64,000 nucleotides of DNA, taken from the NCBI RefSeq assembly GCF_032854445.1, contig NC_088305.1, positions 20,934,955 through 20,998,954 of the forward strand, given 5' to 3'. This DNA comes from Liolophura sinensis. Taxonomy: Eukaryota > Mollusca > Polyplacophora > Chitonida > Chitonidae. The position numbers were made by a program, and so were the translations under genes. The stretch's first letter is position 1. Every line of letters begins with the position of its first letter. Below are positions 40,166-51,915 of the stretch, one piece after another. The notes under the pieces were generated by a model that made no database searches, had not been told where the DNA came from, and saw nothing but the letters and a program-made list of their open reading frames with translations.

Positions 40166-40440
40166 TGTTTTCTTTCTCTTTGTAATGTTTAGAAAAGCAT
40201 AATAATCGCAGCGCATGCGTAGCGCTCTAACTCTCGTTTCACATCACTGTAACTACTAGACAACATGTGGAAGACACGCAGCTTGCTTTGTCTTAGGCTC
40301 ATCACTAATGTCCTTGCGCGGATCTACAGTCAGCATTTATCAGTAAAATTATTTCAGGTTCCCGTTGGAAAGAGAATACGTATCTATCGCCCACCATTAG
40401 ATAAAGACAAAGGTTGAGGCAGAGTTTATTCTGACATTAC
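40160..40440. repeat. Segmental repeat R2, first copy
   Basis: Matches 41950-42230: gcagcgcatgcgtagc, cagcttgctttgtcttaggc, tcatcactaatgtc, aaaattatttcaggttcccg, acaaaggttgaggcagagtt. The two copies are in the same orientation about 1.79 kb apart. Confidence 0.8.
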
Positions 40441-40454
40441 TGGAGAAAAAATAA

Positions 40455-40880
40455 AAGAAAATAGTTTTGGGTACAATTTGGCCCGGACCTTTGAATGACA
40501 TTGATTTTGTCACATCGTTTATTTATACTCATTTTATTTCATTTCCAGTTGAATCCCTTGCCTCACCCATTTTAACTATGGTAATTAGTTTCCCGAGGAA
40601 TCATTGTACTAAGTCATGTGGTAAAACACCAGACCTGGCCAGATTGTCGTCCTTGGGCTGTATTATTATTATTGGCTTGACGGACCGTTGTGGGACGTGT
40701 ATCTCTGTTAATCATGCCTTCTGGATTACCTTCAGCTGTTGGTTGAGTCACGGGGATTCCCCGCAGTGACAACTGTCAAAAAGACGAAGAAACAAAAGTA
40801 CGAGGGTATAGCATCTATACATACGGATATATACACGGAGAAACTGCACAAAAAACGCACATAAATATTATGGTACTGGA
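40455..40880. repeat. Segmental repeat R1, second copy
   Basis: Starts with agttttgggtacaatttggc (also at 39193) and continues into the block shared with 39826-40165. In the first copy, these two parts are separated by about 530 bases of other sequence. Confidence 0.78.
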
Positions 40881-41949
40881 AACCACTTGATGTACGTATA
40901 ATGCTATTGACGGTAAAATTGAATAAGCGGTACAGGGTAGACACTGATAGGCTGTTAGTGCAGATAAGATTTCCTGGGTTAAACCCCACAGCCTTGGTAA
41001 CGCTTGAGTAAATCTGCTATTCCTTGAATTCACCATCAGCTAGACAGAATCTGACCTTCAAATTCAAGTTCAAATAGTTACAAAGTAAAGAGGCCTCTAG
41101 TTGCAACTGTAGATGTATGTCTATCAGTGAGCAACGTTTCTATATATTATTTATGATTACAATATAATTATGATTGTTTAAAGATATTTTTATTGTATTT
41201 CTTATTATTATTTGTCTATTGCCTTAGGAATATCTATTTTTCTGAGACAGTGAATTAAAAATATATTGTTTTTATTTAGTTTACAGATTACGTCATTGCT
41301 AAATTTTGTCAGCGGGTCATTATGAATAAAAGCGACTTCAGTGACTAATGATACCGTGCAATTCGCCACGTGACTGAGAATTGATGCCCTATGACCTGAG
41401 CAATGCCTTGAGTTATTCTAGTCAAGTGACGTCTACCAAATTGCAATTAACATCACCGCCCTTTTTTACTTAATTTTGCTAAAGAAATAGTAACAGAGGG
41501 CGTGTAATTCGCTGATTTGCATGAACACTTAGAATTTAAAATGTTGTGAATCGTGTATACTAGAATGGTGCAGACTTCGTAAATGCAGTGCAAGGTAAAC
41601 AAAGGGGTTTGGAAGAAGAATAAACACCTATTCTCTCGTTTGGCGGAACATTTCTGTAACTTTTTCTCTTCCGAACATGGCCATTTGTCTCCCTCTTCAC
41701 TTCACTAAATCAACCTATATATCCATTGCAATCAAATACGGTGTACTCTGAATGAAATGCCCTACTTTTTCGTACTTCCGTCACCAGAAGTCGTAAAAGC
41801 TCTTGGTCTTGGTCTTGCTCTTGCTCTTGCTCTTGTTTACTCGAGTGTGACTTAACATTAACTTTATGAATGACTGTGAGAGGCGCCCAAGGTTGGTATA
41901 AGATTCCCTGACTATGGGGGGAGGGGGGATGAGGGGGTCTATCTTGCAC
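40881..41949. other. AT-rich sequence between repeats
   Basis: No gene was recognised. A short ggtcttgctcttgctcttgc tract lies at 41810-41840. Confidence 0.35.
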
Positions 41950-42230
41950 GGTAGACTCTTTTCTTTCTTTCGTAATGTTTAGATAAGTAACAATAACTGC
42001 AGCGCATGCGTAGCTCTCTAACGCTCGCGTCATATGATTATAAACGTGTGGAAGACAAGCAGCTTGCTTTGTCTTAGGCTCATCACTAATGTCTTTGCGC
42101 GGATCTGCTGTCAGCATTTATCAATAAAATTATTTCAGGTTCCCGTTGGAATAGAGAAATATAATACGTAACTATCACCTACCATTAGATGAAAACAAAG
42201 GTTGAGGTAGAGTTTATTTTGGCATTACTG
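41950..42230. repeat. Segmental repeat R2, second copy
   Basis: See the copy at 40160-40440; the ggcaaa-rich start is diverged and the rest is close. Confidence 0.78.
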
Positions 42231-42897
42231 TACTTCCAGTGTCGCCATCGTGACCCCAGTGAACTCAATTTGACGTTCTTCAACATTATGTGTGTGACAA
42301 AAAATTTCTAGTGGTGACAATCAGCAGTGATGTAAAACGAGCGTAGGGAGCGATAGTGTGCTGTAAGAAGACGCGCTGCGCTGATATGACAAAACCTGAC
42401 TAACTTGAGGTCTGGTTGGATGTATGCGATCCCATGACTTACCTGTAGTTGTGGTAGGAGCCTGGCTCCGCTGGGCACGAGTGACTGGACAGAGGATTCC
42501 TGTCTGACAGGACATCCCCGAAACGATATTTGGCTCATCTTTTAATAGTAGTTCTAAAAAGAAGAAAACGACAAAAGTACTAAATATTGTTCAGAGATTA
42601 TGTTAAAACTGATTTACCCACACGCTTGAGACTAAATGAAAGCATTCTTTGCGCTAGCACTTCTACCTCAAGTGTGAAATCAATTTATTCCATACACCGC
42701 ATACTTCTCACTACAGCCACATTCCATGTTGTTTTGAACTCCTGTCAGTAACTAAGGTGCAATCTGACTGGACCATGAATCCTGCATATTTATGTAGGAA
42801 AGTTCAGAGTTTTGAAGAGATAACATGGCTCAGTAAATCAAGGTAGATGATGTCGGATATTGATAGCTTGATTAAATGAAGATGTTATTTTCACACG

Positions 42898-43130
42898 TGG
42901 GTCTCCGTGGCTCAGTTGGTTAGGGTGCTAGCGCAGCGTAATGAACGAGTAGCCTCTCACCAATGCGGTAGTTGTGAGTTAAAGTCCAGCTTATTCTGGC
43001 TTCCTCTCGGTCTGTATGTGGAAATTTCTGCTAGCAATCTGCGGATGGTCTTGGATATTCCATAATGCTGACCGCCGTGGTATAAGTGAATTATTCTTGA
43101 GCACGGCGTAAAAAATCAATCAAATTACTT
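42898..43130 (+). mobile_element. SINE family A copy with good tRNA-like head
   Basis: Plus orientation: tctccgtggctcagttggtt, agggtgctagcgcagcgtaa, ctcaccaatgcggtagttgt, gagttaaagtcc (box B changed), cataatgctgaccgccgtgg, gcacggcgtaaaaaatcaat. The middle (ccgggctctgcc part) is missing. Confidence 0.82.
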
Positions 43131-43362
43131 TTACCCTAAATATTCCCTACAGACAACATTTATGTTATGCTTGTCTGTAAACTGCATTAAAAAATAAAAT
43201 GTCAATACAAACCGCTGAATAGTTGTGAAAACAACAGGCTGTAGGGCCTACAGCGCACTGTATGGTTCACTTGGCTGCGGGTAGACGTACTACTGATAGT
43301 ATTACAACCCGTTGTTGTGAACATACAAGTAATCGCTCACCACGTGACCACGTGGTTTTCTA

Positions 43363-43364
43363 TT

Positions 43365-43395
<31 letters not shown>
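43363..43395. repeat. (AT)n microsatellite
   Basis: About 16 AT steps. It directly precedes a block (gaatgtttgggattgatcta) that recurs at about 49126. Confidence 0.9.
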
Positions 43396-43401
<6 letters not shown>

Positions 43402-43944
43402 TTGGGATTGATCTACAGCGCTAGACGTTAACATTGTCGTTTATGGAAAACTAATGGGGGTCTGTAGGCACTTGACAATTATGTCAGTCGTGTCAAGCGT
43501 CTGGACTAAACTCTAATATAAACGGCTCCTACAATAATTGGCCACAGACTGAAGCCGAAACTCCGTATTTAAAAACTACGATTTCGCTAATTATTGTTGC
43601 TCTGCAGTTAAGAACTCATTGACTATTTCAATATTTCCAAGCAACTTTACAACAAGTAGTATCAAAGATACTGTTGTCTTTTTACAAAGCTCTCCCTTGT
43701 AATTTTTGAACTCTGTTTCAACACAACAGCGTGTGAAACATTTTTTTCTCACAATGTATCAACCATTTCTCAAAGGTTTGCTGCGCAACAGAGACAAAAA
43801 CAATACATGGCTGCACAAACACTTCACATAACATGTTAGAGATCGCGGACAAGTGTAAGGTGCCGTGGAGACTAGCTATAGGGTAGTTGCATACTTCTAA
43901 ATAATGGACTTCTAATAATACATATAGGCCTAGCGTATCATATA

Positions 43945-44172
43945 AATTTGATTTACGCCGTACTCCAAAATATTACACTTTATAAGACGGCGACCAGCAT
44001 TATGGTGGGAGGAAGGCGGGCACAGCCCGGGGGAAACCCACGACCATCCGCAGGTTGCTGGAAGACCTGTCCACGTACGGCCGGAGAAGAAGCCAGCATG
44101 AGTTAGACTTGAACTCACAGCGTCCGCATTGGTGAGAGGCTCCTGGGTCATTTACGCTGCGCCAGAGCCTGG
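43945..44172 (-). mobile_element. SINE family A copy
   Basis: Minus orientation: tttgatttacgccgtactcc, gcattatggtgggaggaagg, gggggaaacccacgaccatc, acgtacggccggagaagaag, gacttgaactcacagcgtcc, gcattggtgagaggctcctg and a box A remnant. Confidence 0.85.
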
Positions 44173-44364
44173 CGTATGATATAAACACATATATACAATC
44201 TTTTACCTTGATTATATTCTGGATTGGCATTTCATATACTAACGACACAGTTCCATGTGAAGGGCAGTAACGATTTAGAGCGTAAAGGTGGAAGTAAAGC
44301 TGGGAAGACGACCAGTTGATCTCAATTCTGGGTATACGCTCAGTACTTCGTAAGTACAGTTTAC

Positions 44365-44720
44365 GATATTCCAAGAATCGTCTACTGTGTCCCAAGAACC
44401 ATTTAATGTATCAGTTGTGTCCCAGGAGCCGTCAACAGTATCTCAATAATCGTTTACGCTATCTAAAGAAAAGTCTACACCATCCCAAGAACCGTTTATG
44501 CAATCTTAAGACCCCCACCCCTTCCATCCCAAGAATCTTCAACGCCACCTGCTGAACCAACTGCTCTACTTCAAGAACCGTCTACGACATCCTAAGAACC
44601 GCCTGTTCTATCCCAAGAGCCGTCTACCATACCCCATGAACCGTCTACTCCCCATCCCCCCAAAGAACTGTAAACTCTATTCTAGGAATCGTACCTGTAT
44701 TCCAAGCGCCGTATAGTACA
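44365..44720. repeat. Irregular tandem repeat, about 21-30 bp step
   Basis: Repeated ccaagaaccgtctac and similar words with irregular spacing. A second patch of the same words lies at 45965-46240 (ccgtctactgtatcccaaga). The unit is diverged and no clean consensus emerges. Confidence 0.7.
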
Positions 44721-44784
44721 TGCCAAGTATAGGAAGCGGTATATCCAGGGTCAAACTGAATCGAGTCACACCTAAGACTTTAAG

Positions 44785-45060
44785 AGAGGAAGTTGTAATT
44801 TCCTCGCTTGGCGTTAAACATGAAGGGGCTAGTGCAACGACTGCTTCACACATATCAGTATAATGGATGTAGCGGGGCAGCTTACTTGCCTTCGGTAAGG
44901 CGTCTCAGTGAAGCAGCACTTGATAAAAGAGCGGTGGAAATCCGTCCTGTAACAAGGAGGCACATTACATGCCCTCTAAGGATTCCTTCGTCGTATGACT
45001 AAAAAGCACGACGTTAAAGCCCAGGAACTAACTAACTAACTAACTCACTCACTCAGGTGC
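44785..45060 (+). mobile_element. SINE family B-related copy
   Basis: Body with agtgaagcagcacttgataa, tcctgtaacaaggaggcaca, cgtcgtatgactaaaaagca, cgacgttaaagcccaggaac, and a tail of (aact)n at 45030-45050. Confidence 0.6.
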
Positions 45061-45248
45061 CAGGTAAAGCGTTGGTACACACCACACCGAAAATAAAGAC
45101 AATAACAAATATGTAGAGGTGAATATGATAAGTACATAATGATAAAATCAAGAGTAAAAGGTATACCTGTCAGTGTAATGATCCGAATTAATCCAGGTAA
45201 TTGTTGGACGATCAATCCAAAGGCACAAATCAATCTACGACTTCTACG

Positions 45249-45249
<1 letters not shown>

Positions 45250-45336
<87 letters not shown>
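45250..45336. repeat. Long (TA)n microsatellite
   Basis: About 86 bases of pure TA steps, closely followed by aaaacatatatatgttttga, a small palindrome. Open frames here read as Ile-Tyr repeats and are not genes. Confidence 0.95.
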
Positions 45337-45338
<2 letters not shown>

Positions 45339-45481
45339 ACTCTTGTTCTCTACTCAAAACATATATATGTTTTGAGTACAAAAGACGAGAAGACTTTGTG
45401 TGACCTATTTTCTTCAGATAGCGTAACTACATACACGTACTTGTACACACCATACGGCAAAACTGGTCCCTGTCTCAAATA

Positions 45482-46595
45482 GGTGACACATATCCTGGTA
45501 ATTTTCAACTAGGCGCGAGTTTTTGAGTTTTGAAATAAGCGCGGGAGTTTTGAGCTAGGCTCGAGATTGGCTTTTCATACATTGTCACGCGACATTTGTA
45601 ATATTGAAACACAGACTGTAAACGAGAATTTCCGAGTCACGTGGTCTGTCTGGCTGAGAAAAGCCAATACAGGGGAAAGCAAAGGTCACTCTATCGTTGT
45701 AAAGAAGATTTTCTTATGTTAGATCACCAAGTTCTTTTGTTGGTTCTTCAGTTTTTATGAAACTATCTATCTGCAATTCGGAAGGCCTAGCGCTCCGGAT
45801 CTCCTATTTAGATCTCTGCTGTGTAATTACCACGTTACCCTCGTCATTTTAAAATACAGTCACAGGAGTACGATAAACGTGACCATTAAAAGACACTGAT
45901 CAGATGGAATATTTACATATCACATAAGCACGGGCTAATACATATAGGCCTATTATACAATATAAACATCCCAACAACCACCTGTTGTATCCCAAGACCA
46001 CCTGCTATATGCGATTAACCGCCTACTGTATCCCAGCAACCGTCTACTGCATCCCAAGAACGGTTAGGTACATACCAAGTACAGAATATCGCATCCAAAC
46101 AACTGTCTTCTATACCCCAATACCCGTCTTCTTCATCCCATTAACAGTCTACTGTATCCCAAGAACCCAAGCATAAATTAACGCATCCAAAGGACCGTCT
46201 TCTCAATTCCAGAAGCCGCCTACCGTATCCAAGCGACCATCTACAGTCAGGTCTCGACATAAGAGGCGATCGAACCGGCCGATCGTTTGTCGATCTCCCA
46301 AACGTAAATACAGGGGAACGAATTTTTGAACAATAATTTCATGTTGGCAAGTACAATGTGCTCTCAGTAAGTCGCAAATAGCTAAATTTATTTTACTTAC
46401 AGGAAAATCCGCACAAACTGCCGGTTTAAAAAGAAAAAGAACAGCACAAAACAAGATTAGACGAACTGTGTAAGCAAGATTGATCCCCGTGACCTCTGTA
46501 GGCGTGATCAGAATTTCGATCTTCTGGCTGAAAATCTAGGAGAACGATTTTCTGATCCCCTCGTTCATCCTTATGCCGAGGCCTGCATGATGATC
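45482..46595. other. Intergenic sequence
   Basis: Holds the second patch of the ccaagaacc-type repeat (45965-46240). No gene was recognised. Confidence 0.4.
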
Positions 46596-46840
46596 TCAAG
46601 AAGTTCTATCTCGAAAAACTCTCTGATTTCTGAGACTTCTGTCCACCAGTTGGGCGGCCACAAGTAACGCCATTTTTCTCGTAAAGGTACGAGATGGAGG
46701 TACGAGAATTTCTAAGACAAAACGCTTCGTGAAAACGGGACTTGACGTACAAAATATCGTACGACAAATGTACGATAAATCAATGTCGTACGCGGCTTTG
46801 TGAAACTGGGCCCAGTTTACTGTATGCGCAAGAACCGTGT
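46596..46840 (-). mobile_element. Possible fragment of a Harbinger-type transposon
   Basis: On the minus strand a frame reads MALLVAAQLVDRSLRNQRVF, RDRTS, then stops. R-x-R-V-F-R-D-R near the start recalls the N-terminus of PIF/Harbinger transposases. The upstream stretch (gggcccagtttcacaaagcc when read on minus) is a kind of leader often seen around such elements. Only about 25 codons are informative, so this is tentative. Confidence 0.3.
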
Positions 46841-47407
46841 AGTACAACCGTGAATTGAAAAATAAGTGTATAGTACCAACATAAATTACCAAATTTTTCA
46901 CCTTTAAAAAAGAACAAAACAAAACCAATAAAAAAACGAGTACAAAGTTGAAAAAATTCAAAGGTTATACCTGTCCGTGCATCCAACGTTTAACTCCACT
47001 CCGCCCAGATTATATTTGGGTATTGACAGACCTAGCCTCTGAACGAGGGGTCGAGTGCGCATGAGCTGTTCAGAATAAACGCGAAAGATCCTTCTCCAAT
47101 GATGTTGAATTGCACTCACTGGTTTCACAACACAATGCACTCACGGTCTAGCTGTGTATACATATGTGTTCACGGGCGTTATTCGTGTCATATACCCATG
47201 AATGAACTTGATCCCTGTACCATGTACTCAACATGGCGCACACCAACACATCAAACTGAAATAACAAAAATAAATTTTTTTAAAAAGTGAAATAAATTTA
47301 AAGAGGAGCTGGCTCAAGGGGAGAAAAAGTCTCTTTGGTTTATATTTATTCGCTTGTTCTCTCTTTGCTAAATGTTCTCATCAATATCGCTCTTAGCGCC
47401 CACAGAA

Positions 47408-47502
47408 TTTATCTATTTTTTTATTTGATTGGTATTTTACGCCGAGCTCAAGAATTTTTCACTTACACGACGGCAGCCAGCATTATGGTGGGATTTATTT
47501 TT

Positions 47503-47549
<47 letters not shown>

Positions 47550-47655
47550 TTTGTTTGTTTGTTTTTCAATCCGTACTCAAGCATATTTCATTTATGAAAC
47601 TCACAGTGGCCGCATTGGTGGGATGCTTCTAGGTCGTTGCGGCGCGCAGTGACCT
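47408..47655 (-). mobile_element. SINE family A pieces joined by a (TTTA)n expansion
   Basis: 47408-47492 is a tail and body piece (gattggtattttacgccgag, cattatggtgggat). 47493-47560 is an uninterrupted ttta tract. About 47562-47655 is a second piece (atccgtactcaagcatattt, tcacagtggccgcattggtg). This looks like one copy inserted into or recombined with another. Confidence 0.7.
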
Positions 47656-47689
47656 GGAAAGAGACTTATACTGTGATAACGAGTAGGTA

Positions 47690-48645
47690 TATATCCGTCA
47701 CCCCAGTCAATAATGGGGTTAATAATAGCGCGGTCATGTGACGTGTGAAACTGTAGGTCCTCTCACATGTACCATGTGGCATATATGTACGCAGACAGAT
47801 GTGGTGTAATTCAATTACCATAATCGATCTGCTTGGAATGTTGCACCTTCATGGAAATTTCTTGACAATGAAATGACAAAGACATTTAGATGATTTTCAT
47901 ACGAAGCGGGTGAAATGCCCATGTAGGACCTAGCCTACATTGTCTATAGGAGAGCTTAAATATGACGTGAGAGTGTTAAATACATGTCCGCGCTTGTCCA
48001 AATTCCTCTCCCTCTCCCTCTCCCTCTCCCTCTCCGTCTCCCTCTCCGTCTCCCTCTCCCTCTCCGTCTCCGTCTCCGTCTCCGTCTCCGTCTCCCTCTC
48101 CGTCTCCGTCTCCGTCTCCGTCTCCGTCTCCCTCTCCGTCTCCGTCTCCCTCTCCGTCTCCCTCTCCGTCTCCGTCTCCCTCTCCGTCTCCCTCTCCGTC
48201 TCGTCTCCCTCTCCGTCTCCCTCTCCGTCTCCCTCTCCCTCTCCCTCTCCCTCTCCCTCTCCCTCTCCGTCTCCCTCTCCCTCTCCCTCTCCCTCTCCCT
48301 CTCCCTCTCCCTCTCCCTCTCCCTCTCCCTCTCGCTCAATTGCCCACCCATAATATCAGTAAGTTAATCAGCCTTGAAATGCCAAATGGATTTTGGAATT
48401 GTACTTGAAATGTACAAAACGTAATGTATGTATGGTGTACTGAAGAAGGACAAAAAGGCACTAAGGAAGTATAGTAAACGGCACTAAGAATCCACTAAAC
48501 TGCAGTAAAACTGTGCTCAGCGACACTGAGGATGTACTACTTCGTACTAATGGTGTACCAGACTGCACTAATATCTACTCAGCGGCACTAAGGATGTACT
48601 CTACGAGTCTGTAGATGTACTAATCCGCACTACGAGTGTACAGAA
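47690..48645. repeat. Segmental duplication S1, copy A (with expanded hexanucleotide repeat)
   Basis: Shares with 49200-49790: gcggtcatgtgacgtgtgaa, tataggaga-cttaaatat, cttgtcca-attc, then ccttgaaatgcca, and from 48398 onwards an almost identical 240-base run including ctgaagaaggacaaaaaggc and gtactacttcgtactaatgg. Confidence 0.88.
48001..48335. repeat. (CTCCCT/CTCCGT)n hexanucleotide repeat
   Basis: About 335 bases of ctccct units mixed with ctccgt units. The first half is rich in the cgt variant and the second half is almost pure ctccct. It gives long Ser/Pro, Leu/Pro or Arg/Glu frames, which are not genes. The matching place in copy B (about 49392) lacks the expansion. Confidence 0.95.
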
Positions 48646-48765
48646 CGGCCGGAGATGAAGCAGGCATGAGCTGGACTTGAACTCACAGTGACTGCATTGG
48701 TGGGGTGCTTCTGGGTAACTGTGCCAAGCTGACGTGCTAACCACCTGGACACAGACCCCCATTAC
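48645..48765 (-). mobile_element. SINE family A head fragment
   Basis: Minus orientation: cggccggagatgaagcaggc, gagctggacttgaactcaca (box B), ctaaccacctggacacagac (box A side). It begins exactly where copy A of duplication S1 stops matching copy B. Confidence 0.75.
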
Positions 48766-48779
48766 AACTTCCGTTTTTC

Positions 48780-49200
48780 AGTAGGGACGATTGTAGTTCT
48801 GTGTATTTTAGGGTGTAAAGTCTTTTTTTTTGCTGCCAGCCTGCCGTTTTTGGTGTAGAGGTGCATGCTTGGTATCAAAATGATGGAAATTGTCTAAGCT
48901 TTGGGCAAGTATGAGTTTTAATGGTGAAAGTTTGAAATTCTGGGCGAGAGGACACAAGGAGACAGGTGGTGATGAGGCTGCGATTGACGTCCCCTTGGCG
49001 TTGCTAAGCACCCCTCCCAGCTGCCGGCATGGAAAGGTCCTGATTTTGACGGTCAACCTATGTCAAGATTTTTACAGCTTCTTTCTCACAGGCTGGGCCA
49101 GGTATGCACCAAAGCTTATTGGCCTCGGAATGTTTGGGACTGAGCTACAGCGCTAAACGTTAACATTGCCGCTTATGGAAAACTAATGGGGGTCTGTGGC
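48780..49200. other. Sequence between the two S1 copies
   Basis: No gene was recognised. 49126-49205 (gaatgtttgggactgagcta, aaactaatgggggtctgtgg) recurs at 43396-43480. Confidence 0.5.
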
Positions 49201-49790
49201 CACCTCACCTGCGTTACAATAGTCACGCGGTCATGTGACGTGTGAAAATGTAGGTTGTCACACGTGTATCATACTTCATTCACGACGAAGACAAAACATT
49301 AACAGCTGTAGCGTGTTTAGTGTCTACCCTATAGGAGAACTTAAATATAACGTGAGATGGGTAAATGCATATCCGTGCTTGTCCAGATTCTTCCTTTGTA
49401 AAGGTTCTCAGTGTGTGTGTATAATATAAACAGTAAAGTGAAACGAAGAGAGAGTTTTATGATCAAACTGCGCCGCTTAGTTGCCGAGTCATAGCATCAC
49501 AGTGGCTTAATCAGTCTTGAAATGCCAAACGGATTTGGGAATTTTACTCGAAATGTACAGAACGTATTGTATGTATGGTGTACTGAAGAAGGACAAAAAG
49601 GCACTAAGGAAGTATAGTAAACGGCACTAAGAATCCACTAAACTGCAGTAAAACTGTGCTCAGCGACACTGAGGATGTACTACTTCGTACTAATGGTGTA
49701 CCAGACTGCACTAATATCTACTCAGCGGCACTAAGGATGTACTCTACGAGTCTGTAGATGTACTAATCCGCACTACGAGTGTACAGAACG
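49200..49790. repeat. Segmental duplication S1, copy B
   Basis: See copy A (47690-48645). The final 240 bases are nearly identical to 48398-48645, ending gagtgtacagaacg in both. Confidence 0.88.
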
Positions 49791-50084
49791 ACTCTATAAG
49801 TATTTTGTAATATAGTTGTAATATAATGATATTCTCAACAGTACTATTAGGATGCTTTAATCGACAATAAGGACATAGCCTGATGAAAAGCTGTACTCAG
49901 CAGCACTGAGGACGTACTCAACGCATCCACGGATGTTTCAAGTTTCATCAAGAAGGTAATAAACGACACGAAGGACGTAGTGAAAGGCAACGACTACTGA
50001 GGCACAAGAACTGCACAAACCCGTACTTGGGAATTACAAAAAGTACTTTGGATGGACTAAGAGGTTCTGTGTGTGTCTGCTTCA

Positions 50085-50420
50085 TAGTTCTTGGGATATA
50101 TCAAACAACTCTTGGATGTATCAATAGTTCTTGTGAGATATCAAACAGTTCTTGAATATAGGAATCAGTTGTTAGGATATATCAAACAGTTCCTGGGATA
50201 TATCAAACTGTTTTTGGGATAAATCAAACAGTTCTTGGGATATATCAAACAGTTCTTGTGATATATCAAACAGTTCTTGTGATATATCAAACAGTTCTTG
50301 GGATATAGCAAGCAGTTCTTGTGATATATCAAACTGTTCTTGGGATATATCAATAGTTCTTGTGACATATCAAACAGTTCTTGGGATATAGCAAACAGTT
50401 CTTGGGATATATCAAATAGA
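50085..50420. repeat. 21-bp minisatellite, about 15 copies
   Basis: The unit is ttcttgggatatatcaaaca plus g, with gtgatatatc variants. The minus frame of LIYPKNC repeats is a by-product of the period. Confidence 0.92.
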
Positions 50421-50439
50421 TATATCAAATCAGCGTCTT

Positions 50440-50602
50440 ATTTTGCCAGCATTATGGTAGGAAGAAAACAGCAGAGCCCGTGAAAACCCATGACCACCCG
50501 CAGTCAATAGACAGGCCTTCCGACCAACGATCGGAGTGGATGGATTGGTGAAAATCAACTTGGTGCTGCGCTAGGACGCTAACCACTAGGCCACGGAAGC
50601 CA
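50440..50602 (-). mobile_element. SINE family A copy
   Basis: Minus orientation: ccagcattatggtaggaaga, agagcccgtgaaaacccatg, ggacgctaaccactaggcca, cggaagcc. Tail missing. It directly follows the 21-bp array. Confidence 0.75.
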
Positions 50603-51915
50603 CGCGTCGTTTTAAATAATCCCTGTATCATGATCTGGGAACTGATCTACTGACGCACAGTTCATTCTTATGGTGTTATTTTTGTTCCCATTTGTGCCAA
50701 GAAAACAGCTCTTGTATCGACCCTTAGGCCTCAACGAACTCTGAACTCGACCCTTTGGGGTCTTTCAAATGCAAGCGTCGATTTGCGCGATTTTTTTTAA
50801 TATCAGAGACCCAACTGAAACTTGTATCGAGCTTTGAAACCCCATAGTTTTAAATAGGATCTTAAAGTGTCAAAACTCGACGCATATACTCGACGTCGGG
50901 TATTCAGTAGTCGACTTCGACTTTTTGCATTTAGGATGCGTCGATTTTGGGATTTAATACAGGCTCTCTTTAGTGGTATATTGCAGGACCTCAGAAATTA
51001 GTAACGTGGTTCTAGTTTTCTAGTCACAAAAAACCTGGTGTATATGTTCGATATGGTCTTTCAGTATGGAAATACTATATATAGGTCTGCATTGGGAAAG
51101 TCGTTATATAAAGTACAAGTAACAACATCAGAATGCCAGATTGGTCATAATGATTTGTAATCTGACACTATGCGAAATCTTGGCTTCTTTTACACAGTCA
51201 CGAATTACTGTATGTAACCAGCTGCAATACAGTGCGGTCGAGTACAGTGAAGATACTGCAACCATAGGACTGTGCTGCATATCACAGCATGTCCTGATAT
51301 GTTCAGGAAGACAGGATATGTTGATCGTTATAGGAAAAAGGTTCGTCCCATCAACCTACATTGAAGTGCAGCACATTTACACCGACGCATATTAACACCT
51401 GGCTTGTGAACTAGCTAAATTCGTGTCAAGGAAGGAGTCATGGCGATTTTAACAAGATACAAGATTCAACAGTTTAGTTGACGAAATCTTTGTCGGGTTT
51501 ACCTGGACTTCATCGCCAGTGAGTCTTTATCAACGAAAATTTCAACGAAGTTTATTTCAGGAAATAACAAGGAGGCTTTGTTTGTTCCCATATGTCAACT
51601 ATGTGGTTGAGGAGAACCGACATTCCAAATGTCAATCATTATCTGGCGCCGCCTCCTGTCATCATAGATGAAAGGAACAGGTCCACCTTTATCGACAGCT
51701 CCTGATGACCATATGTGGGCAAAGGGGGAGGAGCATTGAAGGCAGACACAACTATGACCGGAAGGTAAGATGGTCTTCAAGGTTGGTTCAAGTATACATG
51801 TATTCGTGTTATGTGCACTTCCGGCGTGACGTCTCCTACTTTCCCGCCAAGTTTAAGAGAAGTAGAGCACCGCCATCTTGAATTTTCCTAATCGTAAAAG
51901 TCACAATTTCATTCG
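50603..51915. other. Intergenic sequence with a tcgac-rich patch
   Basis: 50715-50965 is rich in tcga/gtcga words (actcgacgcatatactcgac) and resembles the interior of the MITE at 52654. No gene was recognised. Confidence 0.4.

Noticed and set aside
41710-42117. 135-codon minus frame with Gln-Glu repeats
   Set aside because: Covers a short cttgct tract and part of repeat R2; no known motif and no splice context.
45045-45375. Ile-Tyr repeat frames
   Set aside because: Pure (TA)n microsatellite.
47940-48367. Long Ser/Pro, Leu/Pro and Arg/Glu frames
   Set aside because: By-products of the CTCCCT/CTCCGT hexanucleotide repeat, absent from the duplicate copy.
50085-50420. CRISPR-like appearance of regular short repeats
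   Set aside because: Units are directly tandem without spacers and the sequence is eukaryotic.
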